Source of the DNA: Bordetella parapertussis
Lineage (GTDB): Bacteria > Pseudomonadota > Gammaproteobacteria > Burkholderiales > Burkholderiaceae_C
Length of the DNA: 12,606 nt
NCBI GenBank assembly: GCA_945878355.1
Contig: CAMCTC010000133.1
Location: 1-12,606, forward strand
Direction: 5' to 3'
A program made the translations under genes and the position numbers. Positions 6,385-12,462 of the stretch are shown here, piece after piece. Position 1 is the stretch's first letter, and each line of letters starts with the position of its first letter. The notes under the pieces are model-generated. The model saw only the letters and a program-made list of their open reading frames with translations, was not told the DNA's origin and did no database searches.

Positions 6385-6897
6385 TCAATTGGGCGAGGGA
6401 AAGATGCCCTGCAAGGCGATGCAGAAGTTCAGCGTCAGAAAGGGCTGCATGTTCAGGTGGGCCTGGTTGCCGCCCACGCTGGTCAGCGACCCGGGGTGCA
6501 GCGCCGTGTCCGCGCTGCCGGCAGCCGCGTAGCGGTTTACGCCGCCACGCGGCTTTGCCGCAGGCAGGGCGGTGCCCGGCAGGTGGGTGTTGGCCACATC
6601 GGCGCTGGCGCTCAGGGTGTGACTGTGGGCTGGCAATTCGCTCTGCGACAGGGTGTGTGCCTGCTCGCCGCCCCGCTCGCCCAGGGTCCGGCCTGCGCCC
6701 AAATGGAGCGGGCTGCGCCCGCGCAGGTCAGGCAGGGCAAAGTTGACACGCCCGTCACCGCCGTAGGTGGTGCCCAGCAACGAGAACAAGGCCTGGTTCT
6801 GGTTGATCGGCAAGATCTGGCCGTTGCACTGCGCCCAGCCACGGGGGGCGAAGGTAAACGACATCAACCGGATCTCGGACAGGAAGGGTTCAGCCAT
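6385..6897 (-). CDS. Phage tail collar domain protein, MdpB-type (paralog 3)
   Basis: 170 aa with GAGGT 5 nt before ATG 6897. The collar domain is at residues 5-62 (FTFAPRGWAQCNGQILP, LLGTTYGGDGR, FALPDLRGR). HxH is in LPAHSHTLS (89-97), and the end is VGGNQAHLNMQPFLTLNFCI followed by ALQGIFPSPN. It is first of the three in transcription order and shares NFCIALQG with paralog 1. The central region (100-135) differs in length and sequence from the others, suggesting that the variable loop diverged after duplication while the frame ends were kept. Confidence 0.9.
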   Translation of the reverse strand: MAEPFLSEIRLMSFTFAPRGWAQCNGQILPINQNQALFSLLGTTYGGDGRVNFALPDLRGRSPLHLGAGRTLGERGGEQAHTLSQSELPAHSHTLSASADVANTHLPGTALPAAKPRGGVNRYAAAGSADTALHPGSLTSVGGNQAHLNMQPFLTLNFCIALQGIFPSPN

Positions 6898-6911
6898 GGG
6901 TGACCTCGTTG

Positions 6912-7202
6912 TCAGTTGAAGACGGCTTCGTAGCGCATGCCCGCCGCGCTGCGTGCCACCGGCACCAGGAAGATATCCAGCGGCGCTGCGCCCAGCGTCG
7001 CATGGGCCAGGCCGTAAATGGCCTGCGGCAGCAGCGGCTGCGCTGGACCCTCGAACAGCAGCGAAAACGGCGCACGGATGGCGCCGGGATGGGCAGGCAG
7101 GGCGCTGGCCTCGACCAAGGTCACCGCCAGCGCCGCGTCAGACGCGCCGTGCAGCGAGAAGTGCGCGCCAACCAGCAGGCTGAGTTGCGTGAGCGTCAAC
7201 AT
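6912..7202 (-). CDS. DUF6916-like protein (cytoplasmic paralog)
   Basis: 96 aa starting at ATG 7202 (MLTLTQLSLLVGAHFSLHG), with only a weak SD. The conserved features are VTLVEASALP, APFSLLFEGPAQPLLPQAIY, HATLGAAPLDIFLVPVAR and the ending MRYEAVFN. This matches the DUF6916 domain, which I know only as a small unknown-function domain accompanying MdpB/collar genes. It has no signal peptide. An in-frame longer reading reaches back over the end of the PEP-CTERM gene but would need a non-ATG start and adds a low-complexity peptide, so it is rejected. It starts 20 nt after the PEP-CTERM gene and ends 14 nt before collar paralog 3. Confidence 0.75.
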   Translation of the reverse strand: MLTLTQLSLLVGAHFSLHGASDAALAVTLVEASALPAHPGAIRAPFSLLFEGPAQPLLPQAIYGLAHATLGAAPLDIFLVPVARSAAGMRYEAVFN

Positions 7203-7222
7203 CGGGGGCAGGCCTGATCCGA

Positions 7223-7906
7223 TCAAGCCTGGCCAGCCCGGCGGCGCGCCCCCAGCAAGCCCAGCCCCGCCAGGCCGGCGCCCATCAGCAACCACTGCGA
7301 TGGCTCGGGCACCGGCTGGCTCAGCAGGTCGATGCGGAAATCGGCGTAGTTGTAGGCGCCGCCGTCGCCACGGTCCCGGAAGACCAGCGTGTCGTCGATA
7401 GTGAAGGCGAAGGTGCTGAACCCGGCGCTGCCGGCGACGAAACTGCTGGCCACCAGCCCGTCGGCCAGACCTGTGCTGCCCGAGGTGGCGAAAGCATCAA
7501 ACGCATAGACGTTGTAACCCGTGATCACTGCATCCACCACGCTAACGCCGCTGATCACGTAGCGCGAGTCGGTGCCCCAACCTGTGGTCAGCCCGTTGTC
7601 GCTGCCGGAGCCCACGTGGATGAGGATCGAATCGCCGACGAAGACGATCCGCTCGTCGTCGATCATCACGCTGCTGATGTCACCCGAGCCGCCCAGGTTG
7701 CCGGCTAGCACGCCCGTGGCCAGCGGTGCCGCCTGGGTCAAGGCAGGGCTGTGGAAATCGGGCGCCTCGAGCTCGACCGAGATGGTGTCGCGCAGCGCCG
7801 CCTCGGCCACCGGCACCCAGGCCAGCGTGGAGAGCAGGGCCAGCCCAACCAGGCGAGAACACGAGACAACAGGTTGTGGGGCTGCCGGGCGGAAGGGGCT
7901 GTGCAT
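7223..7906 (-). CDS. PEP-CTERM sorting domain protein
   Basis: 227-aa exported protein. ATG 7906 is chosen because AGGA lies 7 nt upstream; a TTG start at 7921 would add five residues. A signal peptide is seen at about 18-36 (LVGLALLSTLAW to AEA). The body is acidic, Gly/Ser-rich and beta-like, as in many surface proteins of this class. The C-terminus has the sorting signal: PVPEPSQ (198-204), a hydrophobic helix (LLMGAGLAGLGLLGA) and the basic end RRRAGQA. The family is processed by exosortase EpsH/XrtA-type enzymes and linked to exopolysaccharide or biofilm; no exosortase lies in the window. It is the first gene of the operon, 20 nt ahead of the DUF6916 gene, which is unusual company for collar proteins. 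Confidence 0.9.
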   Translation of the reverse strand: MHSPFRPAAPQPVVSCSRLVGLALLSTLAWVPVAEAALRDTISVELEAPDFHSPALTQAAPLATGVLAGNLGGSGDISSVMIDDERIVFVGDSILIHVGSGSDNGLTTGWGTDSRYVISGVSVVDAVITGYNVYAFDAFATSGSTGLADGLVASSFVAGSAGFSTFAFTIDDTLVFRDRGDGGAYNYADFRIDLLSQPVPEPSQWLLMGAGLAGLGLLGARRRAGQA

Positions 7907-8164
7907 GGTTAATCCTGTCAAGGCGTGGCGTCTCGGGTCGGCTCACCATCCAATGCGCCGAAAAACTGCGCGATTTGTATCAGTCAGGCCTGCCGCCGTG
8001 TACCCCTCGGGTGGAGGATAGGCTTTTCAAACGCCCCTTTTATTTCCCCGTGGCACCCCGAACATGGCGCCCGACGCTCTTGCATCGGTCCTTGGAGTTG
8101 GCTGAGATATGCTGAGCGTTAGCAGTGCAGCCGAAAAGCGTCTTTCTCGGGTGCCGTTTGCGGG
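7907..8164 (-). promoter_or_regulatory. Probable promoter region of the PEP-CTERM/collar operon
   Basis: This 258-nt stretch, between the operon's first gene and the end of the left IS91 remnant, must contain the operon promoter. It is somewhat AT-richer than its surroundings near 8030-8045. I find no convincing -35/-10 pair and no sigma-54 type GG-N10-GC element with good spacing, and no clear riboswitch. Only the location is supported. Confidence 0.3.
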
Positions 8165-8464
8165 TTTTCCCTTGCCGCCAGGCCGCATCCATTGGCCCCG
8201 CAAATCCTCGGACGGAGCCGACTCCAGCGGCCCTGTGCGTCGGGTCGCCTGAGCGGTCATGGTTGGCCAGTGTCAGGCCGCTTGTAGCGCCTGGCCACGG
8301 GCCGGCGCCCGCGGCGGTGCTCGAGCCTGCAATCCCAGGTGCGTGAGGATCTTCTCGATCACCGGCGCTTTCAAGATAGCGGCGATAGTGTGATGGCCTG
8401 TCCTGAAGCTGCCGGCCGTTAGCGGCGGCTGATGGCCGATTGCCGGTACCCGTGAAGGGCTGGT
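8165..8464 (-). mobile_element. IS91-family remnant A (transposase 3' end)
   Basis: On the - strand the end of an IS91-type transposase is readable: IAAILKAPVIEKILTHLGLQ, then ARAPPRAPARGQALQAA and TGA at 8273-8275. It is followed by about 110 nt of non-coding end sequence containing GGGCCGCTGGAGTCGGCT. The same protein tail and the same end occur in opposite orientation at 10927-11297. Upstream of the tail, a 32-nt block (8433-8464) is also shared with the other copy. The rest of the transposase is missing. 8465-8661 holds no feature I recognise. Confidence 0.75.
8433..8464 (-). repeat. 32-nt block, inverted partner of 10927-10958
   Basis: Read on the - strand this block begins ACCAGCCCTTCACGGGTACC. 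It matches 10927-10958 on the + strand at 31 of 32 positions. Both lie upstream of the IS91 transposase tail, in the same relative order, so they mark the inner edges of an inverted pair. It may be part of a dispersed repeat family. Confidence 0.85.
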
Positions 8465-8661
8465 CTCCGGCTTCCTGAGTTGACCGTGCCCGCGACGCCG
8501 AGCAACAGCATGATCGGCGGCTGAAGCGCCCGCAGCTACGACACGTCCACGCTTAATGGGTAGATCAACGGAGTCCAGATCCCGTCGTCGGACTGACGGG
8601 TGAGATGTGTCATTCTTGCGACTGGCGCCAGCCATCCCGGCGCCGCGGACTCCCAGCCGGC

Positions 8662-8961
8662 ATGTACATCACCGACGCAAGACACTTTCTGGACGCGAAG
8701 GGCGTCATCGCGCCGCGCCGTGGACCGGCAAAGGTGATGGCTGACTTTTACGCCGGCCTGATTGCCTATGCCATCGACTTCGACGACACAGGAATCCTCG
8801 CACCGACATGCTTCAAGTGCAAGAAGACGGTGGTCAAGTTCGCCATGGCGCAGGATGACGCAATACTATGGTCATGCCCGCACTGCAGCGCTGAATGACT
8901 GGTTTCGAACTGGCGAGGCACGCTGTGGGATCTAAGCGACCGCCCCGAGCTTGGGTCTTGA
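8662..8961 (+). pseudogene. Small zinc-ribbon protein, interrupted by an in-frame TGA
   Basis: ATG 8662 starts MYITDARHFLDAKGVIA, followed by a short helix (AKVMADFYAGLIAYA) and a zinc ribbon with CxxC (TCFKCKKT) and CxxC (WSCPHCSAE), giving 78 aa to TGA 8896-8898. The frame stays open for 20 more codons after the TGA (LVSNWRGTLWDLSDRPELGS) to a second TGA at 8959-8961. I recall that relatives continue through a SNW..TLWDL tail, so the TGA looks like a nonsense change (for example GGA to TGA). The truncated 78-aa product may still fold, since both cysteine pairs precede the stop. The function of the family is not known to me. A long 5' extension to 8605 lacks conservation. Confidence 0.6.
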
Positions 8962-8978
8962 TTTGGGGTCGTGAATCC

Positions 8979-9410
8979 GTGGCACTGTCTTCCCGCCGTT
9001 ATCTGGTCGCTCCCGATGGAAGCCTCTATCGCCCGACGAACGCGAAGTTCGACAGGTCGCTTCGCGACCCGAATGGCCCGGTGTTGCCAACCTTCGCAGG
9101 GCAACGAGTCCGCATGGCCGAGTTGGCCGTCGACCTCGCAGGTCGCGCTCCGTTGCGCGTGGTACGCAGCACGTTTGCCGTGCTGCCCTTCGATGACGGT
9201 GGCCGGATGGATTCAGCACGCTTCCTCAAGCAGCAATGGGCCCGTGCCGAGTCCGCGCTCGATCGCGGTCTTGATGCGCTGGACAGCCAGGACAGCCAGG
9301 ACAATGTCCTCGACGCGTCCGTTCTGTTCGTCGCGCACGGAGGGGCGCGGAAACCTTCAAGGGCACTGGTGCGCGCCCTCGACGATGCCGCGCTCGGGCG
9401 AAACGCCTGA
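8979..9410 (+). CDS. Unrecognised 143-aa protein
   Basis: GTG 8979 (VALSSRRYLVAPDGSLYR) is chosen, with GGGGT about 9 nt upstream. An ATG at 8895 exists but lies in DNA that codes for the zinc-ribbon tail in another frame. Visible parts: YLVAPDGSLYRPTNAKFDRS, LPTFAGQRVRMAELAVDL, RVVRSTFAVLPFDDGGRMD, then a helical stretch with a DSQDSQD tandem and a basic end. It is probably a small cytoplasmic beta-rich protein. I believe related hypothetical proteins occur next to the same zinc-ribbon gene in Burkholderiales, which would make this a conserved pair. No known domain is assigned. Confidence 0.65.
   Translation: MALSSRRYLVAPDGSLYRPTNAKFDRSLRDPNGPVLPTFAGQRVRMAELAVDLAGRAPLRVVRSTFAVLPFDDGGRMDSARFLKQQWARAESALDRGLDALDSQDSQDNVLDASVLFVAHGGARKPSRALVRALDDAALGRNA
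9282..9299. repeat. Perfect 9-bp tandem repeat
   Basis: GACAGCCAG occurs at 9282-9290 and again at 9291-9299. It lies in the 143-aa gene and encodes DSQ twice, in frame. It looks like a small slippage duplication. Confidence 0.8.
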
Positions 9411-9549
9411 CGGCGCGCGTAGTTGCCCTTGCCGTCGACAAGAGGTCCGGCCAGGACAGTGGCCGTGACTGCGCGGCTTCACGGCCTACGTGTGCCGTCG
9501 CTGGCTGGTGGGGTGCCGTGGCGCGATCGCTGCGGCGCGTTGCTGTCAC

Positions 9550-9580
9550 TTGTCGTTAGTGCAACAATTGTCGTAATTAA
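9550..9580 (+). promoter_or_regulatory. Promoter/operator candidate of the AAA ATPase gene
   Basis: The 187-nt gap 9411-9597 has no gene, but its last 50 nt are strikingly AT-rich. The palindrome ACAATTGT (9564-9571) is the centre of an imperfect dyad (about 9556-9580, TTAGTGCAAC ... GTCGTAATTAA). A weak -35 (TTGTCG, 9550-9555) and -10-like TAATTA (9574-9579) with an 18-nt spacer overlap it. A repressor bound here would block transcription. CAACGA occurs twice just downstream, before ATG 9598. Confidence 0.4.
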
Positions 9581-9597
9581 AGCAACGAGCAACAACG

Positions 9598-10719
9598 ATG
9601 AAGACTTTTGACGATATCGAGGTGCGCCGCCCGGCGCTGGCCAAAAGCTACCTGGGGTTGATCAATGCCCAGCCAGGCCGCCCGCTTGCGATGTTTGCAC
9701 CTCGCCGGGTTGGCAAGACCTACTTTCTCGACCATGACCTCGCGCCCGCGGCCAGACAGGCGAAGTGGCTGCCCGTCTATGCCGACCTGTGGCTGCAGAA
9801 GTCGGCGCCCCTTGAGGCGATCAATCATGCGCTGGAGGAGACCCTGGACGACATCACGGTTCCAGGCAGCGAGGTGGGCCGACTGGCCAAGACGACGGTG
9901 AAGAAAGTGGGGGCGCTGGGCGCCTCGGTGGACTTTGGAGATGCGCCCGCTCGGCGCGCCCTGCCATCAGCGCCCGAATTGCGTCTGGACGCCCTGGTGG
10001 TCCGCCTGGCTGCCTCCGCTGACAAGCCGATCCTGCTGATGCTCGACGAGATCCAGGCCTTGGGTGATGTGGCGGACGGCGAAAAGATCATCGCCACTTT
10101 GCGCGCGGTACTGCACAAACGCCGCGACATCCTGAAGTCGGTGTTCACCGGATCGTCCCAGGAGGCCATGGTGCGCATGCTGTCCACGGCGGGTTCGCCG
10201 ATGTACCAGTTTGCGCAGTTACTGGACTTCCCCGTGCTGGGCGACGAGTTCCTGCAGCAACTCGCCGATCACTTTGCCGAAGTTCATCCGGGCAAGTTGT
10301 TGCCGTTGGAAGACCTGCGACGTGTTTTCGCGAGGATCGGCTTCAAGCCTGGGCTGATGAGGGACCTGGTGAAGTCTTTGTCAGCCGAGGGGCTCACGGA
10401 CGTGGAGGCCGGCGTGAAGCGATTCCTGCTCGATGACCGACATGTCGCCGGATGGAGCGCATTGCTGCAGCCGCACGACCTTTTCGAGCGTGCGGTGCTC
10501 TTGACTATCGCGCAGGGGTTGCCGCCCATGGGACGCGAAACTCTGGATGCGTTGGCGAAGGTTCAGGGCAGTCGTCCCACGGTAGCCAAGGTGCGCGCAG
10601 CGATTGAGCGGCTGCGCCGCGCGGGCCTGTTGGTCAAGGCAGGCAGCGGACCGACCGCTGTCGACGATCCGCTATTTGCCGAGTACCTGTTGGGCAGATC
10701 GCTGGACCAGCTGAAGTAG
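9598..10719 (+). CDS. AAA-family ATPase (COG1672-like) with C-terminal winged helix
   Basis: 373 aa. Walker A is at 34-41 (APRRVGKT), with Walker B at 144-151 (PILLMLDE) followed by EIQALGD. A sensor-like SVFTGSSQEA is at 181-190. Residues 292-365 form helices with a probable winged helix (RPTVAKVRAAIERLRRAGLLV) and end DPLFAEYLLGRSL. This matches STAND/Arch_ATPase-type proteins found singly in many proteobacteria; the role is generally unknown, and some relatives are suspected in defence or toxin-like systems. ATG 9598 is the obvious start, though the SD (GAG at 9587-9589) is weak. It follows the zinc-ribbon and 143-aa genes and is enclosed with them by the inverted IS91 remnants. Confidence 0.85.
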   Translation: MKTFDDIEVRRPALAKSYLGLINAQPGRPLAMFAPRRVGKTYFLDHDLAPAARQAKWLPVYADLWLQKSAPLEAINHALEETLDDITVPGSEVGRLAKTTVKKVGALGASVDFGDAPARRALPSAPELRLDALVVRLAASADKPILLMLDEIQALGDVADGEKIIATLRAVLHKRRDILKSVFTGSSQEAMVRMLSTAGSPMYQFAQLLDFPVLGDEFLQQLADHFAEVHPGKLLPLEDLRRVFARIGFKPGLMRDLVKSLSAEGLTDVEAGVKRFLLDDRHVAGWSALLQPHDLFERAVLLTIAQGLPPMGRETLDALAKVQGSRPTVAKVRAAIERLRRAGLLVKAGSGPTAVDDPLFAEYLLGRSLDQLK

Positions 10720-10926
10720 CCCTGGCCCATGTTTGTCCTCGATGATGTGCGTCGCTGACCTCGCAGCCACCATGCGTCGCACGCGAGTTGACTGGCAGCA
10801 TGGAGGTGCTGCCAGCCTCCGCTCCGCTGCCATCGCAAGCTTTGCTGCTGCATCCGACACGCACAGCAAGTTCTGGACAACCGCGACCAAGTCGGCCTGA
10901 GACAGATCGCATCTGAACTGCTCCGA
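10720..10926. other. Non-coding stretch with a perfect 9-bp hairpin
   Basis: No gene is supported between the ATPase stop and the right IS91 remnant. The clear structure is a hairpin, CTGGCAGCA (10792-10800), loop TGGAGG, TGCTGCCAG (10807-10815), 73 nt after the ATPase stop. It has no U-tract, so it may be a weak or Rho-linked transcription end. On the - strand, codons at about 10810-10890 read QADLVAVVQNLLCVSDAAAK, which looks protein-like but has no start and breaks off, so it could be a decayed gene piece. Confidence 0.4.
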
Positions 10927-10958
10927 ACCAGCCCTTCACGGGTACCGGCAGTCGGCCA
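10927..10958 (+). repeat. 32-nt block, inverted partner of 8433-8464
   Basis: It reads ACCAGCCCTTCACGGGTACC and continues CGGCAGTCGGCCA. It differs from the reverse complement of 8433-8464 at one base. Together the pair bounds 8465-10926. Confidence 0.85.
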
Positions 10959-11297
10959 CAAGCGGGTATTCAGCAATGGCCGGTCTCGGGCGGTCTGATG
11001 CGGTGCGTTTCGGTGGATTCCGGAACTGGGCTGCTGGTGTAACGCCGCCTGAACTGCGGCGACGTACACAAGATCATTGCGGCGATACTGGATCAACCGG
11101 CCATCGAGAAGATCCTAGCGCACCTGGGCCTGCAGGCACGGTCGTCAGTTCGTGGCCAGGCGCTTCAAGCGGCCTGACGTCGCCCAACCCTAACCGTTCT
11201 GGCGGCCCGTCGACACGGGCCGCTGGAGTCGGCTGCGTCCGAGAGTTTGCAGGACCGATGACAGCGGGCTGGCGACCAGGGGTAACCCGCGGAAGGC
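10927..11297 (+). mobile_element. IS91-family remnant B (transposase 3' end)
   Basis: Same composition as remnant A, but on the + strand: the 32-nt block (10927-10958), a spacer, then a frame from 11043 (stop at 11040-11042) reading CGDVHKIIAAILDQPAIEKI and LAHLGLQARSSVRGQALQAA, with TGA at 11175-11177. About 115 nt of end sequence follows, including GGGCCGCTGGAGTCGGCT. Homology to copy A fades after GGCACC (about 11297). LNCGDV is a worn form of the zinc-finger CPxCGG that precedes this tail in IS91 transposases. The tail is 6 bp shorter in the Pro-rich part. Confidence 0.75.
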
Positions 11298-11354
11298 ACC
11301 ATGGAAGCGGATCAAGTGCTGTCGCGGGCGTGGCACCAACGCTGGATCGAAGCG
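11292..11354 (-). mobile_element. IS91 transposase core fragment, opposite strand
   Basis: On the - strand this 63-nt piece reads RFDPALVPRPRQHLIRFHGA. ALVPRPRxHLxRFHGV is a hallmark of the Y2_Tnp core of IS91 transposases. It abuts remnant B but faces the other way, and the frame gives no further transposase on either side. It is therefore a separate scar and not part of copy B. 11355-11377 holds nothing else. Confidence 0.65.
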
Positions 11355-11377
11355 CCGGCACGGCCCTGCCCGCGGTC

Positions 11378-12304
11378 TCACGGCTGGCGGAACGGCTGCC
11401 CCACGGCCGCGGGAATCCGCGCACCGCGGCCCATGAAAGCGAGCACCAGCAGGGCCGCGATGTAGGGCGCCATCTGGATCACATAGGAAGACACCGGCAG
11501 GCTGAAGGCCTGGGCCCGCAGGGAAAGTGCTTCCGCGGCACCGAAGACCAGGCACGCGACCAGCGTCCCGACCGGCATCCAGCGGCCAACGATGATGGCT
11601 GCCAGCACCAGATAGCCACGGCCCCCGGTCATGCCATCCGTGAAGGTCCCCACCTGCTGCAGCGACAGCACCGCGCCCGCCAGGCCGGCCAGGGCGCCAC
11701 CCGCCAGGATCGCCAGGGCGCGTACGCGGTTGGGGTTGGCCCCTGTGGCAAAGGCCGCCATCGGGTTCTCGCCCACCGCCCGCAGGGTGAGTCCGGCGCG
11801 CGTGCGAAACAGAAACAACACCATCGGGACCACCAGCAGCAGCGCCAGGTAGGTCAGTGGCGGCTGCCGGAAAAGCAGGGGCCCGACCAGCGGCAGCGCC
11901 GACAGGCCCGGAATGGCCCAAGACTCCAGCAGCGGCACGCGGATGGTCGGCGCGCTGCCGCCGCCGGCAATGGCACGCAGCAGGAAGCTGGTCAGGCCCA
12001 GGGCGAGGATGTTCGATGCGATGCCGGTCACCATGTGCTCGGCGTGGAATCGGACGGTGGCGATCATCACCACCAGCGCCATCGCCGCTCCGCCGGTCGC
12101 ACTGGCCAGCAGTCCGAGTCCGGCGCTGGACGCCAGATGGGTGGTGAGCACCCCGAAGAACGCGCCTGCGAGCATCTGTCCTTCCAGGCCCACGGCAAAG
12201 GTGCCGGCGCGCTCGGACAGGATGCCGCCGAGGGCCGCGAGCATCAGCGGCGTGGCGATCCGCAGGGCGGCGGCCAGGAAATCAAGAACGGCTGCGGTCT
12301 CCAT
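11378..12304 (-). CDS. ABC transporter permease (BPD_transp_2; BMP/nucleoside or simple-sugar type)
   Basis: 308-aa inner-membrane permease with about 8-9 hydrophobic segments. The diagnostic stretches are ILSERAGTFAVGLEGQMLAG (29-48), HMVTGIASNILALGLTSFLL (90-109), LRAVGENPMAAFATGANP (COG1079 type) and GGRGYLVLAAIIVGRWMPVG. Known relatives import nucleosides or sugars together with a BMP lipoprotein, an RbsA-like double ATPase and a second permease. The ATG at 12304 follows the stop of that second permease by 2 nt and has GAGAGG 8 nt upstream. The substrate is not predictable from this gene. As the partner permease is truncated, the transporter is probably broken at this locus. Confidence 0.9.
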   Translation of the reverse strand: METAAVLDFLAAALRIATPLMLAALGGILSERAGTFAVGLEGQMLAGAFFGVLTTHLASSAGLGLLASATGGAAMALVVMIATVRFHAEHMVTGIASNILALGLTSFLLRAIAGGGSAPTIRVPLLESWAIPGLSALPLVGPLLFRQPPLTYLALLLVVPMVLFLFRTRAGLTLRAVGENPMAAFATGANPNRVRALAILAGGALAGLAGAVLSLQQVGTFTDGMTGGRGYLVLAAIIVGRWMPVGTLVACLVFGAAEALSLRAQAFSLPVSSYVIQMAPYIAALLVLAFMGRGARIPAAVGQPFRQP

Positions 12305-12306
12305 GG

Positions 12307-12462
12307 TCAGACCCTCTCGCTGCCGGCGCGGCCGAAGCTGCTCAGCACGAACACCATCGTCAGGCCCTGGATCACCAGCACCAGCGACGAGGGCACACCC
12401 ACCTGCCGCTGCATGGCCAGGGCCCCTGTCTCGAGGAAGCCGAAGAACAGTGCGGAGGGGTG
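12307..12462 (-). pseudogene. C-terminal remnant of the partner ABC permease
   Basis: From about 12459 to TGA 12307-12309 the frame reads SALFFGFLETGALAMQRQVG, VPSSLVLVIQGLTMVFVLSS and a short tail. This is the conserved end of the first permease (YufP/NupP type) of the same ABC system. Upstream of about 12460 the frame stays open, but the sequence stops resembling a permease and loses codon bias, so the gene is cut there. The remaining ~50 residues include one membrane helix and cannot function alone. Confidence 0.75.

Noticed and set aside
8027..8260. A 77-codon open frame on the - strand starting just after the transposase tail
   Set aside because: It lies in the non-coding end of IS91 remnant A. 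The matching region in remnant B does not keep the frame.
8896..8898. TGA as a selenocysteine codon
   Set aside because: No SECIS-like hairpin is evident right after it, and the position is outside the cysteine motifs. A nonsense change is simpler.
8895..8978. ATG 8895 as the start of the 143-aa gene, with an ATGA overlap
   Set aside because: This DNA encodes the zinc-ribbon tail in another frame, and the extra 28 residues look like a shadow. GTG 8979 has a better ribosome site.
10563..11096. A 177-codon open frame on the - strand
   Set aside because: It overlaps the end of the ATPase gene and remnant B antisense, and shows no domain.
11190..11921. A 243-codon open frame on the - strand
   Set aside because: It is an out-of-frame reading across the permease gene. 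Only its last part (11292-11354) has meaning, as a short IS91 core fragment.
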